This document shows positions 35,754 through 46,304 of a stretch of 64,000 nt of DNA, piece after piece. The position numbers were made by a program, and so were the translations under genes. The stretch is taken from assembly GCA_030765055.1 (NCBI GenBank), contig CM060950.1, positions 18,398,729 to 18,462,728 of the forward strand, in the 5' to 3' direction. The notes under the pieces are model-generated. The model made no database searches and was not told the origin of the DNA. It saw only the letters and a list, made by a program, of their open reading frames with translations. Position 1 is the stretch's first letter. Each line of letters opens with the position of its first letter. Source of the DNA: Mantis religiosa. Taxonomy: Eukaryota; Arthropoda; Insecta; Mantodea; Mantidae.

Positions 35754-36701
35754 TGATGCCGTATTTATCAGCCGTATGATTGAATACGATTTTAACAATG
35801 AATAAAATGATAATTAAATTATGATGAGGAAGTAAGGTGAAAGAATTTAAGATAATGAATAGTACAGATGGATAAGTTCATGAAACGAAGCAACAGCATT
35901 TAAATTCAATTACTAGAATGCGAATAAGTATTTTAACCCAGAGCTATATAATAAAGTTGCTGGTCTATATGGATGAAGATGTTCCGTCGAAAGGCTGTGG
36001 TCACGGGTTGGGTCGCTACCTGGGTAATTAGTAGACCGGTCCAAACCTGGCCCAAACCAGTATTTCGGGGAAACGTCCGCGTGGCTGTAGCTCGCTAACT
36101 AGAGTTTTTCAGAGAAATCCAGCTGGAGGCGAGGCTATATCTGTTTTGGTAAGGAATATTAGGTTTTAGCGTCGGTCTTCTAGTCTGAGACGTGATACAG
36201 TGTAGACGTGTTTTGCCTGCCGGGGACACAAACGTCGGATTGCGCCGAGAAGTACAATCAATAATGAGAATCTTATTAAGTGAACAAGATCTCTCAGCAG
36301 TGAATTAAGCGGCGAAGTATACTTTCAAATCAGTGTTAGTAATTTATTCCATCGTGATAGATTTCAGCAATTCAGTATAGTTTTAACTTGATAGTGGAAA
36401 TCTAGAGTAATTCGATCTGAACGCGGCGGCAACTCCTGGTGAACTGTCTGCACGAAACGAACTGAATAGTAAAGCGGATACGATGAACTGTGTTGTTTTT
36501 ATTTCGTCAACCTATCTCACGCATACCCTGTAGATAGCGTGGTCTCAGCTCTAATGACTAGCCAGGGCAAAGAATAGTCAACTCATAGAGCAATCTACTA
36601 GGCGACCAGACCACCGGGATCCAGGCTGCTAAGGTCACATCCAGAGTGGCTGATACCAAAGACAGAGTAGCAGCAGATGCAGCGGGGGAGGTAAGGCTAC
36701 A
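35754..36701 (+). repeat. 5' LTR (948 bp)
   Basis: TGATGCCGTATTTATCAGCC to GAGGTAAGGCTACA. It contains, at 35924-35955, 32 bp with a TATATAATAAAG motif that are absent from the 3' LTR. Confidence 0.95.
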
Positions 36702-36705
36702 AACT

Positions 36706-36723
36706 TGGTGCCCAACGTGTGGC
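36706..36723 (+). promoter_or_regulatory. Primer binding site, tRNA-Lys-like
   Basis: TGGTGCCCAACGTGTGGC starts 4 nt after the LTR. From memory it differs at two positions from the tRNA-Lys-type site (TGGCGCCCAACG...) used by gypsy-like elements. Confidence 0.6.
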
Positions 36724-36828
36724 TTCGAGAATCGAAAAGCAACCAGCATCAGGATCGTCGGAAGCTCCAGCAGAAAACCAAAGGTACTGAGTGTAACATT
36801 TTAGTGTTGTCGTTGTTGCAATGAACTG

Positions 36829-38931
36829 ATGGAGAGTATTTTAAGAAACGGAAAGGTGAAAGGTCGGTCAAATTCACAAAGCATGGACGTGCAGGGGAGT
36901 ACTATACAAATTGTTAAAGAGAAAGTAGCAGAAATAGGAGAAAGTGCTCAGAAGATACAGAATAGATTAGAAAAGACAATGGAAAGTAATAATGCTCAGG
37001 GTCTAGAAAATAACGTAGGAAGGGATACAGAATGTAGTAGTAACAATCAAATTGTACAGGTTAGTGTAGCTAAGGAAACAACTAATAATAGCCAGGGGGT
37101 AGATGTAAATGACTCAGATACGAATATGAGTATGGTAGCCATGATGAAAGCGATAATGGAGAAGTTAGAAAGTAATAACCTAGAATTAAGTCAGAAATTA
37201 GAAAGTAATAACCAGGAATTATGTCAGAAATTAGAAAGTACCAACCAAGAATTAACTCAGAAATTAGAAAGTAATAACCTAGAATTAAGTCAGAAATTAG
37301 AAAGTACTAACCAGAAACTAGAAAGTAATAGTCAGAAATTAGAAAGTACTAGTCAAAAATTAGAGGCAGGACAGCAAGATTTGGTTAGGAAGCTCGAAAG
37401 TCAGCATAAAGCATTAGAAACCTTTCAAGCAGAGGTTAGAGGGGAAATCAATCAAGTTAGAACTGAAGTACGGGGGGAAATAGAAAGTATAAGAATCGAA
37501 GTTTGTAATCAAGTAAGTGAGAAGTCAGGCAGAGAATACAAGAAATTACGAGAGGACGTAGCAAAGCAATTGGAAAAAGAGAGGGAAATAGTTAGCAAGG
37601 AATTAGACCAAATTAGAGAAACGGCTAGCAAAGAATCAGGGGAAAATAGAAGTAGATTAGAACAAGCAGAAAGGGAAATTAGAAGGCAAGGTAGGGGTGT
37701 AGACGAAATAAATGAACAAATGAAAGAGGTAGCTACAGAAATTAATGGAATGAAGGAAACATTAGAAAATTTGAGGTTGTGTGTAACTGAACCTAATTCT
37801 AATGCTAGTCAGATAAGTGAAAGCTCTGCACGAAACGAAGCGAGACAAAGTGCCTCAGCCGACATTTCGATGCTTAATATGGGTCCAAGTACCTCCAGTT
37901 ATGAACCCAGAGGTAATAATGTACATGTTGAAAGGAGTGGTGGTCAAATGCAATGGCCAAACCACATCTTAAATGAAATTGTGCCACCAGTGTTTGAACA
38001 TGAGGATTCTGATAATCCTAAGGATTTTATGAGGAGTCTGCATGAATATTTTTCTGTAAAGTGTATTCCTGAACAGTATTGCATGACAATTGTTAGGAAA
38101 TGCCTTAAGGGAAATGCAGCTAACTGGTTAGAGGTATCAATGGGAAATAATAATGACTTCAGGACCTTTGAAAGTTTATTCATGAACAGATACTGGGGAC
38201 ATAACAGGCAGTCTAGCATAAGGTTAGAACTGAGTAGTGGAAAGTATGACCCAAGAACTGATCAGTCGATGGTTAATTATTTCACGAAACTTGCTAGGAA
38301 ATCTAAAATGTTGGATCCACCCATGAGTGAGCAAGAATTAATCGCCATTATCACGACACACTTCCCAGAGGCACTCCAGAACTATTTAATTATAGCTAAA
38401 CCCACAAACGTCGCCACCATGATCGATTTGCTGTTGGCATTGGAGACAAACAAATCAAAGAGTAAAAATGAAAGTTTCGCTAGGCCTGGAGCGAGCAACG
38501 AAAGGGAAATTTCAAATAATTTCGGGCAAGGGGCACATATCAATTACAATCAAAACCAGGATGTCCGAGATAGATACCGAGGTCCCGCACCCAGAGGAGG
38601 AAATTCGCAGTGGGAGAACCGAGGCCGAAATAATTTTGACGGCAACCAGAGGAACCGCAACGGGCACGACCGAAACAGAAATGTACGAGTAAATTACGTA
38701 AACGCGGCGAGACATGAAAGGAACCGAGGAGGATGGAACGAGAGAAAAAGAAGACATTCAGGAAATGACTACTGGAAAGTCGACAATATACCAGAAGTTA
38801 GGCCGAGGTCACCCAGGCAGGGAGAACGGAGCACGGGAAATGGTTACTGGAGGTCGACAACATTCCAGAATTTAGGCCAAAGTCGCCGCAGCACGGAGAA
38901 AGGAGCAGGAGCGGTAGAAATTCGCCGATAA
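36829..38931 (+). CDS. gag: Gag-like capsid protein of the LTR retrotransposon
   Basis: The 700-residue open frame starts at ATGGAGAGT. A two-codon upstream ORF (ATG AAC TGA) overlaps the start. Residues 105-190 are a coiled-coil region of tandem KLESNNLELSQ-type units, and the predicted coiled coil continues to about 310. Residues about 385-520 match a retrotransposon gag capsid fold (NPKDFMRSLHEYFSVK, CLKGNAANWLE, FESLFMNRYWG). The last 140 residues are rich in Arg, Asn and Gly (RGGNSQWENRGRNN) and presumably bind RNA. No CCHC zinc knuckle is present. The frame ends at TAA 38929-38931, 14 nt inside the pol frame. Gag forms the virus-like particle that packages the element RNA. Confidence 0.9.
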   Translation: MESILRNGKVKGRSNSQSMDVQGSTIQIVKEKVAEIGESAQKIQNRLEKTMESNNAQGLENNVGRDTECSSNNQIVQVSVAKETTNNSQGVDVNDSDTNMSMVAMMKAIMEKLESNNLELSQKLESNNQELCQKLESTNQELTQKLESNNLELSQKLESTNQKLESNSQKLESTSQKLEAGQQDLVRKLESQHKALETFQAEVRGEINQVRTEVRGEIESIRIEVCNQVSEKSGREYKKLREDVAKQLEKEREIVSKELDQIRETASKESGENRSRLEQAEREIRRQGRGVDEINEQMKEVATEINGMKETLENLRLCVTEPNSNASQISESSARNEARQSASADISMLNMGPSTSSYEPRGNNVHVERSGGQMQWPNHILNEIVPPVFEHEDSDNPKDFMRSLHEYFSVKCIPEQYCMTIVRKCLKGNAANWLEVSMGNNNDFRTFESLFMNRYWGHNRQSSIRLELSSGKYDPRTDQSMVNYFTKLARKSKMLDPPMSEQELIAIITTHFPEALQNYLIIAKPTNVATMIDLLLALETNKSKSKNESFARPGASNEREISNNFGQGAHINYNQNQDVRDRYRGPAPRGGNSQWENRGRNNFDGNQRNRNGHDRNRNVRVNYVNAARHERNRGGWNERKRRHSGNDYWKVDNIPEVRPRSPRQGERSTGNGYWRSTTFQNLGQSRRSTEKGAGAVEIRR
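37161..37368 (+). repeat. In-frame tandem repeat in gag (33-bp then 21-bp units)
   Basis: Four or five units of 33 bp (KLESNNxELxQ) followed by three of 21 bp (KLESNSQ). It lengthens a coiled coil by whole turns and keeps the frame. Confidence 0.88.
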
Positions 38932-41900
38932 ATGGAGAAAGGGCCGAAGCCCTACAAGTAACCAGGCAAGTGTTCGAAAACCGCGGCCATCCTTCTCAGG
39001 AAGCAAATTTGGAAGGAAAGAATGCAACGAGAACTGGAGCTTACAGCAAGACTCAGGGAAACTATGTACCCAGTCAAACGCGCCTTCAGTGAAGACTGGG
39101 AGGAAACTATGTGAACCGTACGCGAAAAATAAGATCGTCAGAGGGCAAATGATGTTACAGAAGGAAACCAATCTGAGGAACAGAAGTGAAGACAGTGACA
39201 AAGTGTTTGAACCACCACGAATAGCAGTTGCCATTAACGGAATTCCGGACACTGCAATAATAGACACTGGAGCTAACAGTACAGTGTGCTCGCAAAAGTT
39301 TTATGAAGAACTAATCAACCGGGGTTTGAAGATAATGTCTTTACCAGTAAGCGGTATATTTTGTTCGCTAGCTGTAGGGAAGAGGAAAGAAAGAGTGAAA
39401 TTTCAAGTCATGCTCAACGTAGAAATAAATGGTAGAATTATTGAGGTTTTGTTCCTGGTCGTACCCAGACTCGTTACCGACATAATTATAGGATGCGATT
39501 GCCTGTATGAATGGAAAGCCATTGTTAATTTCGAGAACAGATCTGTCAAGTTAGAAACAGGGCAAGAAACAGCAGTGGTGCCATTTGTCGACGATAGCGG
39601 TTCAGAGGAAGTTGTACGAGATGAACGTGAAGATGAAATCCGGGGAGACGTATTCTTTGTTGAGTACATAAAAATTGGAGCAATGGAGCTTGGCGAGATA
39701 AACGTCGAAGAATATGCTGCCGAATCGATTAACAATGAGATGTATGATGAAGATGTTGGAACGATTAGGGAATATGTGGAAGCTGAACCCCGAGAAAATC
39801 CCGCCAGGAATTGGAATTATGAGACTACAAATTTGTACCGCAAGGCGGAAAACTACGAAAACTTGGAAGATTTGTTCAAAGAAAAAGTCAGTCAGGCTAA
39901 CTACCTGAATACAGCGCAGAAAGAAGAATTATTTAGGATTTTAGTACGACACCAGGAAGTATTTTCGGATAAACCAGGAAGATGCACGAAATATATTCAC
40001 TCTTTCGAAATGAAGCCCATAGAGCCGTTTACACATAAAGCGAGACCCATACCATCCGCTATTCGGGAAGAAGTCGATAAAGTGATAGAAGACATGCTAG
40101 AAGACGGGGTTATCGAAATTTCAGACTCCATATACGTGAACCCCCTGTGCATAGTAAGCAAAGTTAGTGGGAAAATTAGAATAACACTAGACGCAAGAAA
40201 GCTAAACAAGCATTGTAAACCAGACAGATTTAGACCCGAGAGCGTGGATGCAACGTTGAGCAAGTTGCATAAAGGAAAATTCTTCTCTACATTAGATCTG
40301 ACCGCTTCCTTCTGGCAGATTCCACTTAAGAGAGAATTGAGAAAATTTGCTGCATTTTTACATTCTGGAATTCTTTACCAGTTTACCGTCTGCGCATTTG
40401 GAATGAACACAAGCGGAGGCGCATTGTTGAGAGCATTGTATGCTATTTTTGGAGAAACCATAAAGAAATTCGTGGCTCAATATGTGGACGACTTTGTCAT
40501 ATTTTCGTCAGAAATTGGTGAACATCTGAAGCACCTTGATTACGTTTTAAACCGGTTAAAAGCTGCCAACATGACAATTAAACCAAGTAAAACTGCCTTC
40601 TTCGTCAAACAAACCGAGTTCCTAGGATATGTCATCTCCCAGGAAGGTATTAGACCAAATCCGGAACGGATAGACAGCATAAATAAAATTCCGGCTCCGA
40701 AGAATATAAAGCAGTTACGTCGATTCCTCGGAATTCTCAATTATCAATCCAGATTCATTCTCGACTTCGCAACTGTCGTAGCCCCTTTGAGACAGTTGTT
40801 GAAGAAAGATGAAAAATGGCGATGGACGCAGGATGAAGAAGAGGCCTTTCGGAGTGTTAAAAGATTATTCGCAGCTTCCATTTTGCTGGAAAAACCCCGG
40901 GAAAATCTGCCGTTCATTATTTTCACAGACGCGTCGGGATTGGGATACGGAGCGATAATGACCCAAAGGGATGAAGATGGAACGGACCACTTAATAGCAG
41001 TAGCCTCCAGAGGAATATCCAAAATTGAAGCACGAGCGTGCACGACTGAGAAAGAAATAGCTGCGATTTATTTTGCCTTGGTGAAATTCCGACAATATGT
41101 TTACAACAACCCCATCATTGTGTATACCGATCATGTGAGTCTGGCCTTTATGAACTCTTGCAAGCTAACCAGTACAAGAATATCGAGATACGTGCACGAG
41201 ATTACGTCACACCAAATAGAAATCCGTCATGTTCCGGGGAGACATAATATCTTCAGCGACCTGCTATCCAGAATGAAGACAAACTACCCAATACCAGACA
41301 CGATCGACGACCACAAACACGAGGTCACGATCTTGTACCTAGACACAATGGAAGGAAGATCACTCACGAAAGAATTGAGAAACTTGGCGAAGCTCCAGGA
41401 AGAAGACGAAGAATTGCAGAAACTTCGAGAAAAGGCGTTACCGATCACAGCAGAATTAAAGGAGAACATTGGAATATACAACGGAAAAATTTACAAGTTT
41501 CACGGACGGACAGAACCGAAGTGGAAAGTCATGATTCCGAGAGGGATCGAAAACCGGTTAATTACCGCATATCACAAAGCCTTAGCACATACCGGCAGTG
41601 AGAAACTAAATTTGGTAATAAGTGAACACTGCTACATAAAACACTTAGCCAGAAAAGTACGGAAAATATGTTCAACTTGCGACATGTGCCAACGGGCGAA
41701 ACCATTCAATGTGAAATTCGATACAGAACCTCAAGCGATTTTAAGAGATGAAAAGAATGCGCTAGTCACAGTGGACGCTCACGGAGAATTACCTCGAGGT
41801 CAATTTGGGTGCCGATACATTTTTGTACTTCATGATGTCTTCACCAAATATGTAAAAATATACCCCGTAAGAAACATAAGCAGCAGGACTTGTGTAGGGA

Positions 41901-42502
41901 AGATAGTGAATGATTATATGCCGAAATACGGACCAGTAAAAGCAGTCTTGTCTGATAACGCGACCGTCCATCGGAGTAAATGCTTTAAAGGAACCCTCAC
42001 AGATCACGGAATAAAATTATATTATTGCTCATCCTATTTTCCATCAGGAAACCCGACGGAACGAGTACTACGCGACATTGGGATCTATTTCAGGATACTG
42101 ACACATAAGAATCACAAAGATTGGGTAAGATACTGTCCAGTCATTGAAAAGATAATAAATAACACAATTAATGTGACTACAGGATTTGCACCCGTTACAC
42201 TTATGTTAAACGAAGAACCCGAGCCCATCTTTAAGGAAATTGAAAAAAAAGTAAATATTGAATATGAAACCCTAAGTGAAGAACAAAGAGCTAAATTAGC
42301 TTTCGACAGAATAAAGGAGAAGGCCGAAAAGAGGAAATCGAAGAGAAAACGAAGAAGGCACAAATGGAACCCAGATATAGGTGATCTAGTATTAATTAAA
42401 GATCACAAGCTGTCCTGCGCCTTGAAGAACAGAAACAAGCGCAACTATATAAAGGTCCTGGGGAAATTATTCAAAAATTTGGGGAACATACATAGGAAAT
42501 AG
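38918..42502 (+). CDS. pol: Pol polyprotein: protease, reverse transcriptase, RNase H, integrase
   Basis: The frame is open from 38918 to TAG 42500-42502. It has no good ATG near its start, so it probably depends on gag through a +1 shift. Domains in order: aspartic protease with IIDTGANS (39263-39271); RT with LDLTASFWQIPL and YVDD at 40481-40492; RNase H with FTDASGLGYGAIM and TTEKEIAAIYFALV; integrase zinc finger (HKALAHTGSEK, CSTCDMCQRAK); and a catalytic core with Asp codons at 41774 and 41954 and Glu at 42059, a D,D35E arrangement. The C-terminus is basic (KRKSKRKRRRHKW). All catalytic signatures are intact. Gene order assigns it to Ty3/gypsy. Confidence 0.93.
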   Translation, partial: KFADKWRKGRSPTSNQASVRKPRPSFSGSKFGRKECNENWSLQQDSGKLCTQSNAPSVKTGRKLCEPYAKNKIVRGQMMLQKETNLRNRSEDSDKVFEPPRIAVAINGIPDTAIIDTGANSTVCSQKFYEELINRGLKIMSLPVSGIFCSLAVGKRKERVKFQVMLNVEINGRIIEVLFLVVPRLVTDIIIGCDCLYEWKAIVNFENRSVKLETGQETAVVPFVDDSGSEEVVRDEREDEIRGDVFFVEYIKIGAMELGEINVEEYAAESINNEMYDEDVGTIREYVEAEPRENPARNWNYETTNLYRKAENYENLEDLFKEKVSQANYLNTAQKEELFRILVRHQEVFSDKPGRCTKYIHSFEMKPIEPFTHKARPIPSAIREEVDKVIEDMLEDGVIEISDSIYVNPLCIVSKVSGKIRITLDARKLNKHCKPDRFRPESVDATLSKLHKGKFFSTLDLTASFWQIPLKRELRKFAAFLHSGILYQFTVCAFGMNTSGGALLRALYAIFGETIKKFVAQYVDDFVIFSSEIGEHLKHLDYVLNRLKAANMTIKPSKTAFFVKQTEFLGYVISQEGIRPNPERIDSINKIPAPKNIKQLRRFLGILNYQSRFILDFATVVAPLRQLLKKDEKWRWTQDEEEAFRSVKRLFAASILLEKPRENLPFIIFTDASGLGYGAIMTQRDEDGTDHLIAVASRGISKIEARACTTEKEIAAIYFALVKFRQYVYNNPIIVYTDHVSLAFMNSCKLTSTRISRYVHEITSHQIEIRHVPGRHNIFSDLLSRMKTNYPIPDTIDDHKHEVTILYLDTMEGRSLTKELRNLAKLQEEDEELQKLREKALPITAELKENIGIYNGKIYKFHGRTEPKWKVMIPRGIENRLITAYHKALAHTGSEKLNLVISEHCYIKHLARKVRKICSTCDMCQRAKPFNVKFDTEPQAILRDEKNALVTVDAHGELPRGQFGCRYIFVLHDVFTKYVKIYPVRNISSRTCVGKIVNDYMPKYGPVKAVLSDNATVHRSKCFKGTLTDHGIKLYYCSSYFPSGNPTERVLRDIGIYFRILTHKNHKDWVRYCPVIEKIINNTINVTTGFAPVTLMLNEEPEPIFKEIEKKVNIEYETLSEEQRAKLAFDRIKEKAEKRKSKRKRRRHKWNPDIGDLVLIKDHKLSCALKNRNKRNYIKVLGKLFKNLGNIHRK

Positions 42503-43248
42503 TAGATGCGGTAAATAGAAAACTCATGGGTAGGTGGCACAAACAACTTCTCCGTCCGTACCGGACATAAACAAATAATCATGCAGAGGCATATAGGATA
42601 AGGTATAGATGAAAATGTATACAACTCTATTAATGAAAATGAATTCAGACGAACAAATTTATATAATCTTAATGGTATCCAATCACAAAATATCGAAATT
42701 GTGAAAAAAAAACTTGTGGTGATAAGTACTTTTAAGACTTTAAAGTGAAGTGGAAGTGCAGTGAATCCTATGAAAATAACCAACTCAAAGCAACAAAACT
42801 GAGTACCAAAACAATTTACAAATCCAATAAGGTGCAAGGACTTTTGGCAAATTACACCTTCATATAGAATCAGAAGACAAACAGATTTTTTAAACTAGCT
42901 TAAGTTTTAAGTAGTTCATAACTAATACGATGTAAACGTTCGTGGTATGACGCAAGAAAATGTAAAACTTTCAGAAGCGGAGTGTATATATCGTATGGTA
43001 AACTAATATGTATTGGATTATTTCAGATGTTTATAATGTGAAGTGTTGAAAACAAAAAGAAATTATGTACTAGTATTATAAATTTTGTCACTATGATTGT
43101 ATGTAACGCAGCTGAAATGCAAAGAAAATTGTAAAGTGAACCAGAGTTGCCGACGTGTGGAGTTGTTGATAATAATAGTAATGTTATTCGGGCAAGGACG
43201 TTCCATTCTTAAATTATGGGATAGTTAAATAATGAAACGGGGGCAGTT
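42503..43248 (+). other. Post-pol untranslated region with polypurine tract
   Basis: No env-like ORF. GAAACGGGGGCAG at 43234-43246 sits directly before the 3' LTR and can prime plus-strand DNA synthesis. Confidence 0.65.
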
Positions 43249-44164
43249 TGATGCCGTATTTATCAGCCGTATGATTGAATACGATTTTAACAATGAATAA
43301 AATGATAATTAAATTATGATGAGGAAGTAAGGTGAAAGAATTTAAGATAATGAATAGTACAGATGGATAAGTTCATGAAACGAAGCAACAGCATTTAAAT
43401 TCAATTACTAGAATGCGAGTTGCTGGTCTATATGGATGAAGATGTTCCGTCGAAAGGCTGTGGTCACGGGTTGGGTCGCTACCTGGGTAATTAGTAGACC
43501 GGTCCAAACCTGGCCCAAACCAGTATTTCGGGGAAACGTCCGCGTGGCTGTAGCTCGCTAACTAGAGTTTTTCAGAGAAATCCAGCTGGAGGCGAGGCTA
43601 TATCTGTTTTGGTAAGGAATATTAGGTTTTAGCGTCGGTCTTCTAGTCTGAGACGTGATACAGTGTAGACGTGTTTTGCCTGCCGGGGACACAAACGTCG
43701 GATTGCGCCGAGAAGTACAATCAATAATGAGAATCTTATTAAGTGAACAAGATCTCTCAGCAGTGAATTAAGCGGCGAAGTATACTTTCAAATCAGTGTT
43801 AGTAATTTATTCCATCGTGATAGATTTCAGCAATTCAGTATAGTTTTAACTTGATAGTGGAAATCTAGAGTAATTCGATCTGAACGCGGCGGCAACTCCT
43901 GGTGAACTGTCTGCACGAAACGAACTGAATAGTAAAGCGGATACGATGAACTGTGTTGTTTTTATTTCGTCAACCTATCTCACGCATACCCTGTAGATAG
44001 CGTGGTCTCAGCTCGAATGACTAGCCAGGGCAAAGAATAGTCAACTCATAGAGCAATCTACTAGGCGACCAGATCACCGGGATCCAGGCTGCTAAGGTCA
44101 CATTCAGAGTGGCTGATACCAAAGACAGAGTAGCAGCAGATGCAGCGGGGGAGGTAAGGCTACA
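43249..44164 (+). repeat. 3' LTR (916 bp)
   Basis: Matches the 5' LTR except for three substitutions (around 44015, 44073 and 44105) and loss of 32 bp at the 43418/43419 junction. It ends TACA, followed by ATTG. Confidence 0.95.
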
Positions 44165-44168
44165 ATTG
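44165..44168 (+). repeat. 4-bp target duplication, right copy (ATTG)
   Basis: Matches 35750-35753. Confidence 0.85.
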
Positions 44169-44861
44169 TAAGAGAAAAATGTGGGATGGCAGAGTCACAA
44201 AAATAGTAAATAAAACAGGTCAAGGTATCAACTATATGTTTCGAAACTTCATTACACAGGAAGATGAATGCGTGATTTGGATTTAGATGTTGTAGTACAT
44301 GGCAATACGTGAAACCTATTGAAACAACGGAGTTTTTACGCAAACCCATCGCACATATTTGGCGGTAAAGTAAATGTACACTCTGTTTAGATGCAATCAT
44401 GGCTTCTGGACAGCAATGGGTTTACAGCGGCAGGCGCGAGACGTCATACATAACGTGGTTGAATATTGTGTCAAGGAGAAATATGAGTGAATCAAAATCC
44501 CTTTGTGTCAAGCGACTGCAATGTTAAGTTGCACTTAATTGGCTAGCCTTCCATGTCAGACAGATAGCTCCTCAATGCCTTAGTTGCTTTACGTTATTTA
44601 CCGCACGCCAGGTTACTAACATTTCACTCTTCTACAATACAAGATGACAAAAGCAAACGCAGCACTAGTCAGTGAAGGCCAATACGCCTCGAGGCTCTGC
44701 CATGTAGTACTCTTATTGTACAGAAAGTTAAGGGATATTTCTTACTCACATTTTTGTAGAAAATTCAGCAAGCCACTTTGATAAGAAATCATCTTTGAAC
44801 GAGTAATGATCAAGAACATTTTAGGCAACCACTGTTTAATAGATAGTGTGATTGAAGCTTT
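44169..44861. other. Unassigned intron sequence
   Basis: Nothing recognised. Confidence 0.35.
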
Positions 44862-45098
44862 TTTTTTTTAATTTACGTCCTCCAATGTTAAGTCATATCT
44901 GACGGTGAATGGAATGGGTGAAATGAAGTTCAAATGAGTCCGGGGTCCATGGAGCTTAGAGTTATCTGACATTCATCTTTCAGGATAAGGGAAACCCCTG
45001 GAAAACCCTTATCCCGGTAACTCACCCTGACCGAGATTCGAACTCCAGACTCCTTGAACGTGAGGCAGACATGCTATCATCTACGCTACCGAGGCGGG
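44862..45098 (-). mobile_element. tRNA-derived SINE, family B
   Basis: T run, AATTTACGTCCTCCAATG, then the family body reversed, ending ACGCTACCGAGGCGGGC. Slightly diverged. No clean target duplication was seen. Confidence 0.85.
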
Positions 45099-45386
45099 CA
45101 GTGTGTGTGATGTTCTAGGGCCTGTTGATAGCGAGGTCATTTGCGCCCGTGATGTTTAAATTCTATGAAACAAAGAAAGAGGTATATAAGGTAAATCTGG
45201 CACTGAGTTCGTCATCAAGTTTGTAAATGAAGACTGCAATTACATTCCTGTCATGTTTTGATTTAATGTCCCATTAATTTAGAGCAAAAGCTGCAATAGT
45301 TTTATTTGAGGGCCACTAAGTACTTGATTAATAATGTGTATGAATGATTTGCTTCTGAAAAAAATATTATTAATCAATTATACCGT

Positions 45387-46304
<918 letters not shown>

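Larger units (their letters stand above)
35754..44164 (+). mobile_element. Ty3/gypsy-type LTR retrotransposon, near intact and young
   Basis: The element has two LTRs (948 and 916 bp) that begin TG and end CA, a 4-bp ATTG target duplication, a primer-binding-site-like sequence, gag, and pol with protease-RT-RNase H-integrase order (the Ty3/gypsy order). A purine-rich tract lies next to the 3' LTR and no env gene is present. The LTRs differ by three substitutions that I could find plus one 32-bp indel, which points to a recent insertion. It lies in the 17.7-kb intron of the DIP-like gene, in the same orientation. Confidence 0.95.

Noticed and set aside
37944..42837. Minus-strand ORFs across the LTR element (for example 38872-39267, 42445-42837)
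   Set aside because: Shadows of gag and pol; no motifs and no consistent codon pattern.
42503..43248. Possible env gene after pol
   Set aside because: No + strand ORF of useful length, signal peptide or membrane segment.
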